Source: Bifidobacterium breve
GTDB taxonomy: Bacteria > Actinomycetota > Acidimicrobiia > Acidimicrobiales > Ilumatobacteraceae
Assembly (NCBI GenBank): GCA_945869715.1
Contig: CAMBPP010000001.1
Coordinates: forward strand, 1 to 38,912
DNA: 38,912 bases
Direction: 5' to 3'
Below, one piece after another: positions 1-8,219 of the stretch. The position numbers and the translations under genes were made by a program. The notes below the pieces were generated by a model that worked only from the letters and a program-made list of their open reading frames with translations, was not told the origin of the DNA and made no database searches. Each line of letters begins with the position of its first letter. Position 1 is the first letter of the stretch.

Positions 1-146
1 TCAAACCACACCATCAACATGGTTGCAACAAGGCCAATAACAAAAACGACCAATACTTTGAGTATGACAATGAAGAGAGGCGTCCACAAAAGACCTCCAT
101 CAAATAGTGGGTCAATTCCTAAAAGTGAACGAGCTACTGCAATCAC
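1..146 (-). CDS. nuoH: NADH-quinone oxidoreductase subunit H (partial, N-terminal 48 codons)
   Basis: This is the 5' end of nuoH, cut by the window edge. The reading frame opens with GTG at 144-146, whose GTGA overlaps the nuoG stop codon, and stays open to base 1. It encodes a short amphipathic start (VIAVARSLLGIDP) and then one long hydrophobic helix rich in Val, Leu and Ile ending MLMVWF, typical of NuoH transmembrane helix 1. NuoH is the membrane subunit that joins the peripheral and membrane arms of complex I and forms part of the quinone pocket. The gene order after nuoG agrees. Only the fragment is visible, so nothing can be said about the rest of the protein. Confidence 0.85.
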   Translation of the reverse strand, partial: MIAVARSLLGIDPLFDGGLLWTPLFIVILKVLVVFVIGLVATMLMVWF

Positions 147-2458
147 GAGAGGTTCTCCACTCGAACATCGACAATGAGATCATCTGCATTGAGCAATTCG
201 CGAATATCGGTTCCGGGCTGGTTGAAAGGTACCCATGCCGTCCCTTTCAATACAGAATCATCAGCATGCAACGTCAAAATAACTGATTTAGACGACGCAG
301 AGACCTTTACATCTTTTCCGACGGGTGCTCCGATGCGCTCAATATCGCGGGAATTCAAATAGATGCCAGCACCAATACTGAGATGTGCAATTGACGGGCT
401 CGTTACCGTGCTCACCGCATTGTCATACATCTTGCGCGACACAACCAGCCGTAGGTCGTACGAATTACGTTCAGGAGCAGAACTTCCCACTACCGACAGA
501 ACTTGCAGAATTTCTGATGGTGCATCTATTGCTGTGAGATCATCAATAGATTCCACATCGATATCGGCACCAAGTTGCTCGGCCAATTCGGTTGCAATCA
601 TCCAATCGGGACGTGAAGTTCCTCGTGCAGTGATTTTTTGACTGAGGGGCAGTACACGACCTTCAAGGTTTGTTGTTGTTCCACCGCGTTCTGCATACGC
701 AGCCGCAGGAAGTACAACATCTGCCCGCAAAGTTGAAGCAGTAGGGAAAGTCTCGACTGCAATAATATTATGTGCGCTAGCTAATGCACGTCGTGCCAGA
801 TCGAGATCTGGAACATCAGACAGCGGATCTGCGCCAAGCAAAATGAGGCACTCAACGTGTCCGTCACTTGCTGCAGTGAGAATACTGCGGGCGTTATTAC
901 CTGCCGTCAGACCAGCAGTTGCTGCACCACGAATATTTCCGCGACGAAGAACAGGTAACACTGTTGCTGCAGGGAAAGCAGCGGCGATGGCATTATACGC
1001 CTGTGCTGTGAAATCGCTTGATTCGGCAAGGTTTGCGCGCCCTAAAACAACAACTACGTTTCCTTTGCCTAGCTGGGCCGCAATCTCGGTGTCGTTTAAT
1101 GCTGCATTCACTGCCGCAACTTGTGCGCCAGGTTCGTAGTTCACCGATTTCCATGCATACCGGGTGAGCCCTGAGGCTTTCGTGGTGAACTCAATGATTC
1201 GCGTGCGATTTTTAGTTGCAGCATCGCGCAACCGAAGATACAGAACCGGAAGCTCTTCTTTCAGGTCTGGGCTTAACAAAATAACAGTGGTTGCAGAAGT
1301 TGCATCATTAATTGTTGCTTGCGGCAAATTGAATACTTCTGTTGACAGACCATCATCAAGTTGCGCATCGTGCAACGTGATACCCAATTTGCTTGCCAGC
1401 ATCGCCCACGCACGAGCATCTTCATTAGCGAGTCGAGCTCCGCCCAGAATGGCAACGCTGTTTGCACCCTTAGAGCTCACTGCCAAGCGAATGGTTCGCG
1501 CCGCTGCTTCAAGGGCACTTGACCAAGAAGTGGGAACGAACGACTCGCCTACTCTCACGAGCGGCGTAGTGAACCGATCTTCACTATTGACTGATTCAAA
1601 ATTGAACCGACCACGATCGCACAGCCAACCCCAGTTGACTTCATCGTTGTCGTGACCTTGATAGCGCAATACTTGGTCGCGACTTGACTGAATAACAGTT
1701 GCGCAGCCTACTGAGCACGCAGTACACGTACTCTGTGTTTCTTCAAGGTCCCAGGGGCGAGCTTTAAAGCGATACGGCTTTGCAGTGAGCGCCCCAACCG
1801 GACAAATTTGAACCGTATTTCCCGAGAAGTAAGAAGCGAAAGGCTCGTCGGGGAACGTGAGTATCTGTGTGTTATTTCCACGATGCGTAAATGAGATGAG
1901 TGGGTCGCCAGCAACTTCACTGGCGAATCGCGTGCAACGATCACAGAGAATGCAGCGTTCACGATCGAGAAAAACTAAATCGCTAATAGCAATGGGCTTT
2001 TCGTAATGCCGTTTTTCTTCAACATAACGACTCTCGCCTGGACCATGAGAAAATGCCTGGTCTTGAAGTGGGCACTCACCACCTTTGTCGCACACTGGGC
2101 AGTCGAGTGGGTGATTCGCTAGAAGAAGTTCCAAAATTCCTTCTTGAGCTTTTTTCACTTGCTCGGTTTCTGTATGCACCACCTGCCCATCGGCAACAGG
2201 GGTCATGCAAGAGACCACCATCATCGGCCCACGAGGACCTTCCACTTCTACTAAACACTGGCGGCACATGCCGACTGGCTTCATGCGTGGGTGATAACAA
2301 AAACGAGGAATGAAATCACTTGTGCGATCGGCTGCCGCAATGATGAGCTCACCTTTACGCGCAGCAACTGTTTTGCCGTTAATAGTGAGGCTCACTGCAT
2401 TGGGGTCAATGACGACTTCGGTTTCCACTTGGTCAGGTGTTGATTCTGTGGTGCTCAT
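143..2458 (-). CDS. nuoG: NADH-quinone oxidoreductase subunit G
   Basis: NuoG is the large Fe-S subunit of the peripheral arm of complex I and passes electrons from NADH toward quinone. In order the protein shows an N-terminal 2Fe-2S ferredoxin domain (FCYHPRMKPVGMCRQC near residue 55), a His-Cys 4Fe-4S motif (HPLDCPVCDKGGEC), a CxxCxxC set (CILCDRC, then CPVGAL), and a molybdopterin-oxidoreductase-like domain starting with CTACSVGC. That last motif plus a Cys 27 residues later matches the C-x2-C-x3-C-x27-C site for the extra cluster N7, found in only some NuoG proteins. Its 771 residues resemble the shorter Thermus form rather than the E. coli form of about 900. The ATG overlaps the nuoF stop as ATGA, and the stop overlaps nuoH, so translation is probably coupled. 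Confidence 0.97.
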   Translation of the reverse strand: MSTTESTPDQVETEVVIDPNAVSLTINGKTVAARKGELIIAAADRTSDFIPRFCYHPRMKPVGMCRQCLVEVEGPRGPMMVVSCMTPVADGQVVHTETEQVKKAQEGILELLLANHPLDCPVCDKGGECPLQDQAFSHGPGESRYVEEKRHYEKPIAISDLVFLDRERCILCDRCTRFASEVAGDPLISFTHRGNNTQILTFPDEPFASYFSGNTVQICPVGALTAKPYRFKARPWDLEETQSTCTACSVGCATVIQSSRDQVLRYQGHDNDEVNWGWLCDRGRFNFESVNSEDRFTTPLVRVGESFVPTSWSSALEAAARTIRLAVSSKGANSVAILGGARLANEDARAWAMLASKLGITLHDAQLDDGLSTEVFNLPQATINDATSATTVILLSPDLKEELPVLYLRLRDAATKNRTRIIEFTTKASGLTRYAWKSVNYEPGAQVAAVNAALNDTEIAAQLGKGNVVVVLGRANLAESSDFTAQAYNAIAAAFPAATVLPVLRRGNIRGAATAGLTAGNNARSILTAASDGHVECLILLGADPLSDVPDLDLARRALASAHNIIAVETFPTASTLRADVVLPAAAYAERGGTTTNLEGRVLPLSQKITARGTSRPDWMIATELAEQLGADIDVESIDDLTAIDAPSEILQVLSVVGSSAPERNSYDLRLVVSRKMYDNAVSTVTSPSIAHLSIGAGIYLNSRDIERIGAPVGKDVKVSASSKSVILTLHADDSVLKGTAWVPFNQPGTDIRELLNADDLIVDVRVENLS

Positions 2459-3870
2459 GATGCGTGTCCTGTTGCGCTGCTTGCTGCTGCAGTGACCGGA
2501 ATTCGTTTACGCGTGGTGACACGTGCTTCAAACTCACTGCGAAACAAAGTAAGAGCAGAGTGAACGGGCGCATACGCCGATGGACCCACAAAACAAATGG
2601 TTGTCATCTTGTACGGGAATGGAACTGCTGCTAACCCAAGGTCGGCATTCGATGCGTGTGGGAAATCGCCTGGGCAAATACTGCTTCCCACTTCAACGAG
2701 TTGGTCGAGGTCGGCATCGGTTCCAGTGCCTTCAACAACGCGCGTCAAAATACGCTCGAGCCAAGTTCCGCCTTCGCGACAAGGTGTGCATTTGCCACAC
2801 GATTCATGGGCATAAAAACGCGTCAGCGTTAATGCAGCAGCAGGAATATCGGTAGTTTCATCCATCACCATAATTGCGCCAGAACCAAGCATTGAACCCG
2901 CTGGGCCTACTTGACTTGCTTCAAAAGGCAAGTCGAGTTGGTCGGGTGTGAACCATGGTGCGGACCCGCCGCCTGGTACAAAAGCTTTCAACTTATTGTC
3001 GTTACGAATTCCACCACAGAATTCTTCTCCATACAAAAGATCTCTGAATGTGGTGACACCATTAATAATTTCAAACACACCTGGTCGTTTCACATGTCCG
3101 GAAACTGCGACCATACGTGTACCAGGAGATGTTTTTGTACCGATTGCTGTGTACGCCTCGGAACCATTGCACAAGAGCCATGGCAGGTTTGCGAGCGTTT
3201 CCACATTGTTGACAATGGTGGGCTGACCATACAGACCATTTGCAGCCGGGAAAAATGGCGGCTTCAACCGCGGCATACCGCGGTTGCCTTCAAGGCTTTC
3301 AATGAGCGCGGTTTCTTCTCCGACAACATATGCGCCTGCACCCCAGTGCAAAACAATGTCGACAGAGAATTTTGTTCCCAAAATATTTTTACCTACGAAA
3401 CCCGCTGCATAAGCCTCGTTTAAGGCTGCAGCCATGCGCTCTTGAGCTAGGGCCATTTCACCACGTATATATAGGAAGCAACGTGACAACCCTGCGGCGT
3501 AGCACGCAATGAGGCAGCCCTCAATAAGTTGATGCGGATCGCGCTCCATGAGCAGACGATCTTTGTACGTGCCGGGTTCACTTTCATCGCCGTTCACTAC
3601 TAAGTATCGCGGCCACACTTCTTGTGGAGTTAGACCCCACTTTGTTCCAGCAGGGAATCCGGCACCACCACGACCAAGAACTGTTGCGTTCCTTACCTCG
3701 TCGTGCACACTGGCTGCAGGTTGCGACAAAGCTGCTCGTAAACCTGCATAGCCATTGGTCGCTAAATAGCGTTCAATGGTGTACGAATCGGCAAATTCGA
3801 AACGTGAAGTAACAATTTTCGGACGATCACCAGCCACGAAACCAGGAGCATGTGCGTAGGTACTAGTCAT
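2455..3870 (-). CDS. nuoF: NADH-quinone oxidoreductase subunit F
   Basis: NuoF is the NADH- and FMN-binding subunit where complex I takes up hydride. The glycine-rich LGRGGAGFPAGTKW and the ESEPGTYKDR segment are family signatures for nucleotide and FMN binding. The 4Fe-4S site is SCGKCTPCREG with a fourth Cys in TTICFVGPSA. The spacing to that Cys is 61 residues, longer than the roughly 40 of E. coli-type NuoF, and an additional Cys lies 35 residues after the third ligand. I chose the ATG at 3868-3870 (471 residues) because it forms an ATGA overlap with the nuoE stop and has ACGGAAAG upstream; the frame is open to 3894, but the eight extra residues would lie inside nuoE. Confidence 0.95.
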   Translation of the reverse strand: MTSTYAHAPGFVAGDRPKIVTSRFEFADSYTIERYLATNGYAGLRAALSQPAASVHDEVRNATVLGRGGAGFPAGTKWGLTPQEVWPRYLVVNGDESEPGTYKDRLLMERDPHQLIEGCLIACYAAGLSRCFLYIRGEMALAQERMAAALNEAYAAGFVGKNILGTKFSVDIVLHWGAGAYVVGEETALIESLEGNRGMPRLKPPFFPAANGLYGQPTIVNNVETLANLPWLLCNGSEAYTAIGTKTSPGTRMVAVSGHVKRPGVFEIINGVTTFRDLLYGEEFCGGIRNDNKLKAFVPGGGSAPWFTPDQLDLPFEASQVGPAGSMLGSGAIMVMDETTDIPAAALTLTRFYAHESCGKCTPCREGGTWLERILTRVVEGTGTDADLDQLVEVGSSICPGDFPHASNADLGLAAVPFPYKMTTICFVGPSAYAPVHSALTLFRSEFEARVTTRKRIPVTAAASSATGHAS

Positions 3871-4481
3871 AATGCAGACTTTCCGTCTAGCCATTCAGGC
3901 GATTCGTTTACTTTTTCAGGAGCCACTGCTCCAACACCACGGTCCGCAGGAATGTGCTGACGCACCGTTGCCAAAACTCCGTGAGAAGGAATTTCATCGG
4001 CAAGTTTTCCTGCTGCAAGGTCATCGATGAGTGTGTCGAGTTCTGCAGGAGTCATTTTAAATCGGTACCGATAGTTCACCTGCAAGCACGGAGCTTCAGT
4101 GCAGGCCGCTTGGCATTCAGCATGTTCCAATGTAATAAGACCATCGGGAGTAGTGCTTCCTGCCTTGATACCAAGTCGCTTCTCGGCATGATGCATGAGT
4201 TCCTCGGAGCCCATGAGCGCACACGACATGGTTCCACATATGTTGAGGAGATACTTCCCTACTGGTTCAAACTTGAACATCTCGTAGAACGAAGCGGTTC
4301 CGAATACTTCTGCAGAAGTTACTCCTACAAGATCAGCAATGTGCTTCATGGCATCTTGTGCAACATAACCATCTTGCTCTTGAGCAAGATGCAAGATGGG
4401 AATGAGTGCAGACTTCGGGCGTGGGTAACGCCCAATAATTTCGTATGCAATTGCAACATTTGCATCGGTGAGACGGCTCAT
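3867..4481 (-). CDS. nuoE: NADH-quinone oxidoreductase subunit E
   Basis: NuoE is the thioredoxin-fold 2Fe-2S subunit that works beside NuoF in the NADH dehydrogenase module of complex I. The four cluster ligands are visible as CGTMSC and, about 35 residues later, CQAAC. The N-terminal helical part carries the usual ALIPILHLAQEQDGY and GVTSAEVFGTASFYEMF segments. At 204 residues it is longer than a minimal NuoE because of a tail of about 40 residues after the conserved domain. Its start codon overlaps the nuoD stop (ATGA) and its stop overlaps nuoF in the same way. Confidence 0.96.
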   Translation of the reverse strand: MSRLTDANVAIAYEIIGRYPRPKSALIPILHLAQEQDGYVAQDAMKHIADLVGVTSAEVFGTASFYEMFKFEPVGKYLLNICGTMSCALMGSEELMHHAEKRLGIKAGSTTPDGLITLEHAECQAACTEAPCLQVNYRYRFKMTPAELDTLIDDLAAGKLADEIPSHGVLATVRQHIPADRGVGAVAPEKVNESPEWLDGKSAL

Positions 4482-5821
4482 CGGTCGACTTCTCCCAACA
4501 CTGGATCAATGGAAGAAATGACAGCCACTGCGTCGGCAATAAGGCCGTCGCGCATCATATGTGGCAGTGCTTGAATATTGACGAACGACGGAGCACGCAT
4601 GTGTAATCGATATGGTTTTGGCGAGCCGTCACTGACGATATAGCAACCAATTTCGCCACGCGGACTTTCAATGCCTACGTACACTTCACCTTCAGGCACT
4701 TTGAAACCTTCGGTGAAAATTTTGAAGTGGTGAATAAGGGCTTCCATTGACTCATCGATGCGAGCACGTGGTGGTGGAGTCACTTTTTTATCTTGAATGC
4801 GATAGTCACCCGATGGCATCTTGTCGAGCACTTGATACACGATCTTCATTGATTCACGAATTTCATTAAGGCGAATTGCATAGCGGTCAAATGAGTCTCC
4901 GTACGAACCAACAATGACGTCGAATTCAACTTCTTTGTATTTCAGATACGGAAGATCACGGCGTAGGTCCCAGGCAACACCAGTGGAGCGCAAGATTGGC
5001 CCAGATGCGCCGAGAGCAACTGCTTCTTCTGCAGTAATGACACCAACACCTTGTAAACGCTCACGCCAGATGGGTTGGTTGGTCATGAGGATGTCGTATT
5101 CGGCCAAACGTGATGGCAAGCCTTCCAAGATGGTGAGCACATCATCTCGCCAACCAGCTGGTAGGTCTGCAGCAAGGCCACCAGGACGAATGAAGTTATG
5201 GTTCATTCGTAGGCCAGTTACTTTTTGGAAAAACCGCAACACTTCTTCGCGCTCGCGCCAACCATAAATCATCATGGAAACGGCACCCATGTCCATGCCG
5301 TTTGTGGCCATGAATAAAAGGTGGCTACTCATGCGATTGAGTTCAGATAGCAACATGCGCATCCATGTAGCGCGCTCCGGAATATCGCCATCAATTCCCA
5401 ATAGTTTTTCTACTGCAAGGGAGAACACCAACTCATTGTTCAATGGTGAGACATAGTCCATGCGAGTGACGTTGGTACCACCTTGCATAAAGGTGAGCTC
5501 CTCAGCCTGCTTTTCCATGCCTGTGTGTAGATAGCCAATGATGGGTTTGCAGCGCAATACCTTTTCACCTTGGAGTTCAAGCATCAAGCGCAAAACACCA
5601 TGGGTGCTTGGGTGTTGTGGCCCCATGTTGATGATCATGGTTTGTTCTTCATCGTTTTCAACAGGACTGCTGGTGAGCTCTGAAGCTGCCTTTTCGCTCA
5701 TGCGTAATACGGAACCGACTTCACGAAGAACTTCTTTTGCGGTGAGTTCACTACGTGAACGCATTTCTTGTGGGCCTTCTCCTGTTGCTGCCGGTGTTCC
5801 AGCAATGAGATCGCTTGTCAT
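4478..5821 (-). CDS. nuoD: NADH-quinone oxidoreductase subunit D
   Basis: NuoD is the 49-kDa-type subunit that together with NuoB forms the quinone-binding site of complex I. It is evolutionarily related to the large subunit of NiFe hydrogenases. The conserved core begins at MGPQHPSTHGVLR and continues through YLHTGMEKQAEE, the MDYVSPLNNE region and FIRPGGLAADLP, and it ends with the canonical SIDPVLGEVDR. An N-terminal extension of roughly 65 polar residues precedes the core, which is long for this family. Start and stop both make ATGA overlaps with nuoC and nuoE. NuoC and NuoD are separate here, not fused as in E. coli. Confidence 0.97.
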   Translation of the reverse strand: MTSDLIAGTPAATGEGPQEMRSRSELTAKEVLREVGSVLRMSEKAASELTSSPVENDEEQTMIINMGPQHPSTHGVLRLMLELQGEKVLRCKPIIGYLHTGMEKQAEELTFMQGGTNVTRMDYVSPLNNELVFSLAVEKLLGIDGDIPERATWMRMLLSELNRMSSHLLFMATNGMDMGAVSMMIYGWREREEVLRFFQKVTGLRMNHNFIRPGGLAADLPAGWRDDVLTILEGLPSRLAEYDILMTNQPIWRERLQGVGVITAEEAVALGASGPILRSTGVAWDLRRDLPYLKYKEVEFDVIVGSYGDSFDRYAIRLNEIRESMKIVYQVLDKMPSGDYRIQDKKVTPPPRARIDESMEALIHHFKIFTEGFKVPEGEVYVGIESPRGEIGCYIVSDGSPKPYRLHMRAPSFVNIQALPHMMRDGLIADAVAVISSIDPVLGEVDR

Positions 5822-6327
5822 GATGGAGCACCTTTAAATTGCACGGGAATTCGCCCAACTGAAAAATCTTTACGAAGTGGATGTCCTTCCCAGTCTTCAG
5901 GCATCAAAATACGTGATGGGTCGGGGTGTCCTTCGAATTCAATACCAAACATGTCGAATACTTCTCGTTCCATCGCTTCAGTTCCTGGGAACAAGTCAAA
6001 TGCTGTGGGTATTGTTGCTTCACTTTCGGCAATTTGAACACGCAAACGCAAGCGCTCGCGCCTTTCTAATGAAATGAGATTAAGAACGATTTCAAAACGT
6101 TCGCCGCTGATATCCGATGGGAGCTGCCGATTTGTTAATGCATAGGTGAGAAAATCGACTGCGGTGAGGTCGGTGCACATGGTGAAAGAGTCATCGATGG
6201 CCTTCTTCAGCGTTGCAATATAATTTCCACGCGATGCGTGAATTACTTTTTCGCCGCGCGAATAGGTGACAACGCACCCATACAGCTGCTCTGCAGGCGC
6301 AGGGGAATCTACGACTTCATCACTCAC
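5818..6327 (-). CDS. nuoC: NADH-quinone oxidoreductase subunit C
   Basis: NuoC is the 30-kDa-type subunit of the peripheral arm and supports NuoD. The 169-residue protein has the family pattern DLTAVDFLTY, then the C-terminal block FPGTEAMEREVFDMFGIEFE followed by HPDPSRILMPEDWEGHPLRKDF, which identifies it clearly. The start is GTG at 6325-6327, three bases after the nuoB stop codon; no ATG gives a better fit to the family N-terminus. The stop overlaps nuoD as ATGA. Confidence 0.96.
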   Translation of the reverse strand: MSDEVVDSPAPAEQLYGCVVTYSRGEKVIHASRGNYIATLKKAIDDSFTMCTDLTAVDFLTYALTNRQLPSDISGERFEIVLNLISLERRERLRLRVQIAESEATIPTAFDLFPGTEAMEREVFDMFGIEFEGHPDPSRILMPEDWEGHPLRKDFSVGRIPVQFKGAPS

Positions 6328-6330
6328 GGT

Positions 6331-6918
6331 TTAACGTACCCCAAGAACGATGGGCGTAATTGTTGTGCCCGCTGCAATTTCGGTGATGTGCACATTTGCA
6401 CCAGCACCAGTTGCAGCACGACGACGCATAATTTCACCATCTTCAATGAGTTGATGCAGCGTTTCAATTGCGTGAATGAGAGTTTCAGGTGTTGGCGGGC
6501 AGCCTGGCGCATACACATCGACAGGAACAATTTGGTCGACACCCTGGACAATTGCGTAGTTGTTGAACATGCCACCTGTTGATGCACATACACCCATGGA
6601 AATGACCCACTTTGGTTCCATCATTTGGTCGTATACCTGACGCATAACGGGAGCCATTTTTTGGCTCACGCGCCCTGCCACAATCATGATGTCGGCTTGA
6701 CGTGGGGAAGCACGAAACACTTCCATTCCAAATCGAGCAAGGTCATAGTGCGCCGCACCTGTTCCCATCATTTCAATTGCACAGCATGCAAGACCAAAGG
6801 TTGCTGCCCACGAAGAACGTGAACGAGACCATTTCACAAGATCTTCAATACGACCCGTGAGGAAGTTATGTTCAAGCCCACCTAAACCATCGTCCAGAAC
6901 GTCACGTACTAATGCCAT
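6331..6918 (-). CDS. nuoB: NADH-quinone oxidoreductase subunit B
   Basis: NuoB carries cluster N2, the last Fe-S cluster before quinone in complex I. The tandem cysteines in LACCAIEMM, the single Cys in MGVCASTGGMFNNY and the Cys of VYAPGCPPTPE are the expected four ligands. At 195 residues with a short unconserved tail it has normal length. Its ATG shares one base with the nuoA stop codon, consistent with coupled translation within the nuo cluster. Confidence 0.97.
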   Translation of the reverse strand: MALVRDVLDDGLGGLEHNFLTGRIEDLVKWSRSRSSWAATFGLACCAIEMMGTGAAHYDLARFGMEVFRASPRQADIMIVAGRVSQKMAPVMRQVYDQMMEPKWVISMGVCASTGGMFNNYAIVQGVDQIVPVDVYAPGCPPTPETLIHAIETLHQLIEDGEIMRRRAATGAGANVHITEIAAGTTITPIVLGVR

Positions 6919-7391
6919 TACGCTGCAATCTCCGTTTCGCGACCATCGCTACCTACGCGACGAATAGTTGAGGTAACTGTGCGACTTGATGAGACAACAT
7001 CGGTGAGATGGTCATCTACGCGACGTCCGCTCTTCAGTGGGCCCCAGTCGAGAGCTCCACGTGCAACTACGTACACGAACGTCACAAAGAAAATGGAACT
7101 GAATGTGAGCATTTCAAAAAATCCGTACGAACCAAGAAATTCTCTGTCGACTGCGTATGGATAGACGAAAATAATTTCGATATCAAACATGATGAAGAGC
7201 ATTGCAACAATATAAAAAGACACTGGGAACCGCTGCGGGTTATCACGACTCGGCACAATGCCACATTCATATGGTGCTTCTTTAGCCGCATTGCCTCTAT
7301 TCGGCGCGAGTAAACGTGATGCCACCAAACTGAGAACCCCAAATAGAGTTGCCAATATTGTTAATGCGAGTATCGGAAGATACTGCCCCAT
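6918..7391 (-). CDS. nuoA: NADH-quinone oxidoreductase subunit A
   Basis: NuoA is a small three-helix membrane subunit at the junction of the two arms of complex I. Helix 1 lies at about residues 5-27. The conserved loop follows, with YECGIVPSRDNPQRFPVSFY including the Cys that marks the family. Helices 2 and 3 are at about residues 60-80 and 92-112. The tail of some 40 residues (to ETEIAA) is longer than usual and polar. It is the first nuo gene and starts only three bases after the stop of the membrane protein gene at 7395-8219, so nuo is probably read through from the complex III genes. Confidence 0.96.
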   Translation of the reverse strand: MGQYLPILALTILATLFGVLSLVASRLLAPNRGNAAKEAPYECGIVPSRDNPQRFPVSFYIVAMLFIMFDIEIIFVYPYAVDREFLGSYGFFEMLTFSSIFFVTFVYVVARGALDWGPLKSGRRVDDHLTDVVSSSRTVTSTIRRVGSDGRETEIAA

Positions 7392-7394
7392 GGT

Positions 7395-8219
7395 TTAAAC
7401 CTTCGCCGAGTTCAACTCACCCGTTGCATTCGCCAAAACAAAACGGTCACGGCGATGGAGCAACCAGCACAAAATGCCGAAAATTAAAGATGAACCTAAG
7501 GTAATGAAAATCGCTGGCTGACGCTTTGTACCAAGATCACGAATCATCAACAAATAACGGTGTGGTTGTGATGAATCAATGACCGGCTTTGCAGGTGCAC
7601 GAGCAGGCTCAGTGCGCTGTGGGAGCAGTGGAGCAATTTCTACAAGTGCATAGCGTGGTGCATGGAAAAACGCAAGGAAGTCAAGCGAATCATTAATTTT
7701 CGGTGATCGCTCACCACCGCGGTCGTAAACCGACAAAGTGAGATATTCACCAGCACCAAATTCCTTCGCCTTATTTTGGATGATGTCGTCTGCAGATGCG
7801 GCTGCTTGGCCCCGGCGTGGGTCGGCGTCGTCGAGTCGTACCCATTCTTCCGCTTCAAGTTGCTTCTTGACCGTTGCAGCCACTTCTGTAGGCGACGCAC
7901 CAGCTGCAACTTTGATGGGTATGTCAATGACTTCAGCACTACTTAATAAAGTGCCATCTCGAATGATGGATATCGGAGTAGCTGGTTTCCATGTTGGTTC
8001 ACGACCTTTTAAGCCAATGCCGTAAACCCACCACACCGCGCCCATCATTGCCATCCAACCAAAAAGAGCAGCAAATGATACGAGTACTCCTAAACGAGCA
8101 CCTAGGTTGGTGCCGATAACAAGGTAGGTACCTCCGCATAACGTAAGGAACATACAGAGCACCACGATGATGCCACGAATTTCTGGATCCCAACTGACAG
8201 CAAACAAAGCAGAAAGCAT
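7395..8219 (-). CDS. membrane protein of unknown function between complex III and complex I genes
   Basis: I do not recognise this family by name. The 274-residue protein has two or three hydrophobic helices near the N-terminus (about residues 15-35, 40-68), a soluble middle part of roughly 130 residues, and one C-terminal helix (AIFITLGSSLIFGILCWLLH) followed by HRRDRF. No cysteine pairs, haem motifs or catalytic signatures are evident. Its position is informative: it starts where the diheme cytochrome c stops (one-base overlap) and stops three bases before nuoA, so it is embedded between the two respiratory complexes. An accessory or assembly subunit of the quinol:cytochrome c reductase is a reasonable guess, but it is inference from context only. 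Confidence 0.8.
   Translation of the reverse strand: MLSALFAVSWDPEIRGIIVVLCMFLTLCGGTYLVIGTNLGARLGVLVSFAALFGWMAMMGAVWWVYGIGLKGREPTWKPATPISIIRDGTLLSSAEVIDIPIKVAAGASPTEVAATVKKQLEAEEWVRLDDADPRRGQAAASADDIIQNKAKEFGAGEYLTLSVYDRGGERSPKINDSLDFLAFFHAPRYALVEIAPLLPQRTEPARAPAKPVIDSSQPHRYLLMIRDLGTKRQPAIFITLGSSLIFGILCWLLHRRDRFVLANATGELNSAKV

Noticed and set aside
1164..1655. Open frame of 163 codons on the plus strand inside nuoG, and similar long antisense frames in hemL, nuoD and the amidohydrolase gene
   Set aside because: They lie entirely within well-identified genes, have no recognisable domains and are explained by codon bias of the sense strand.
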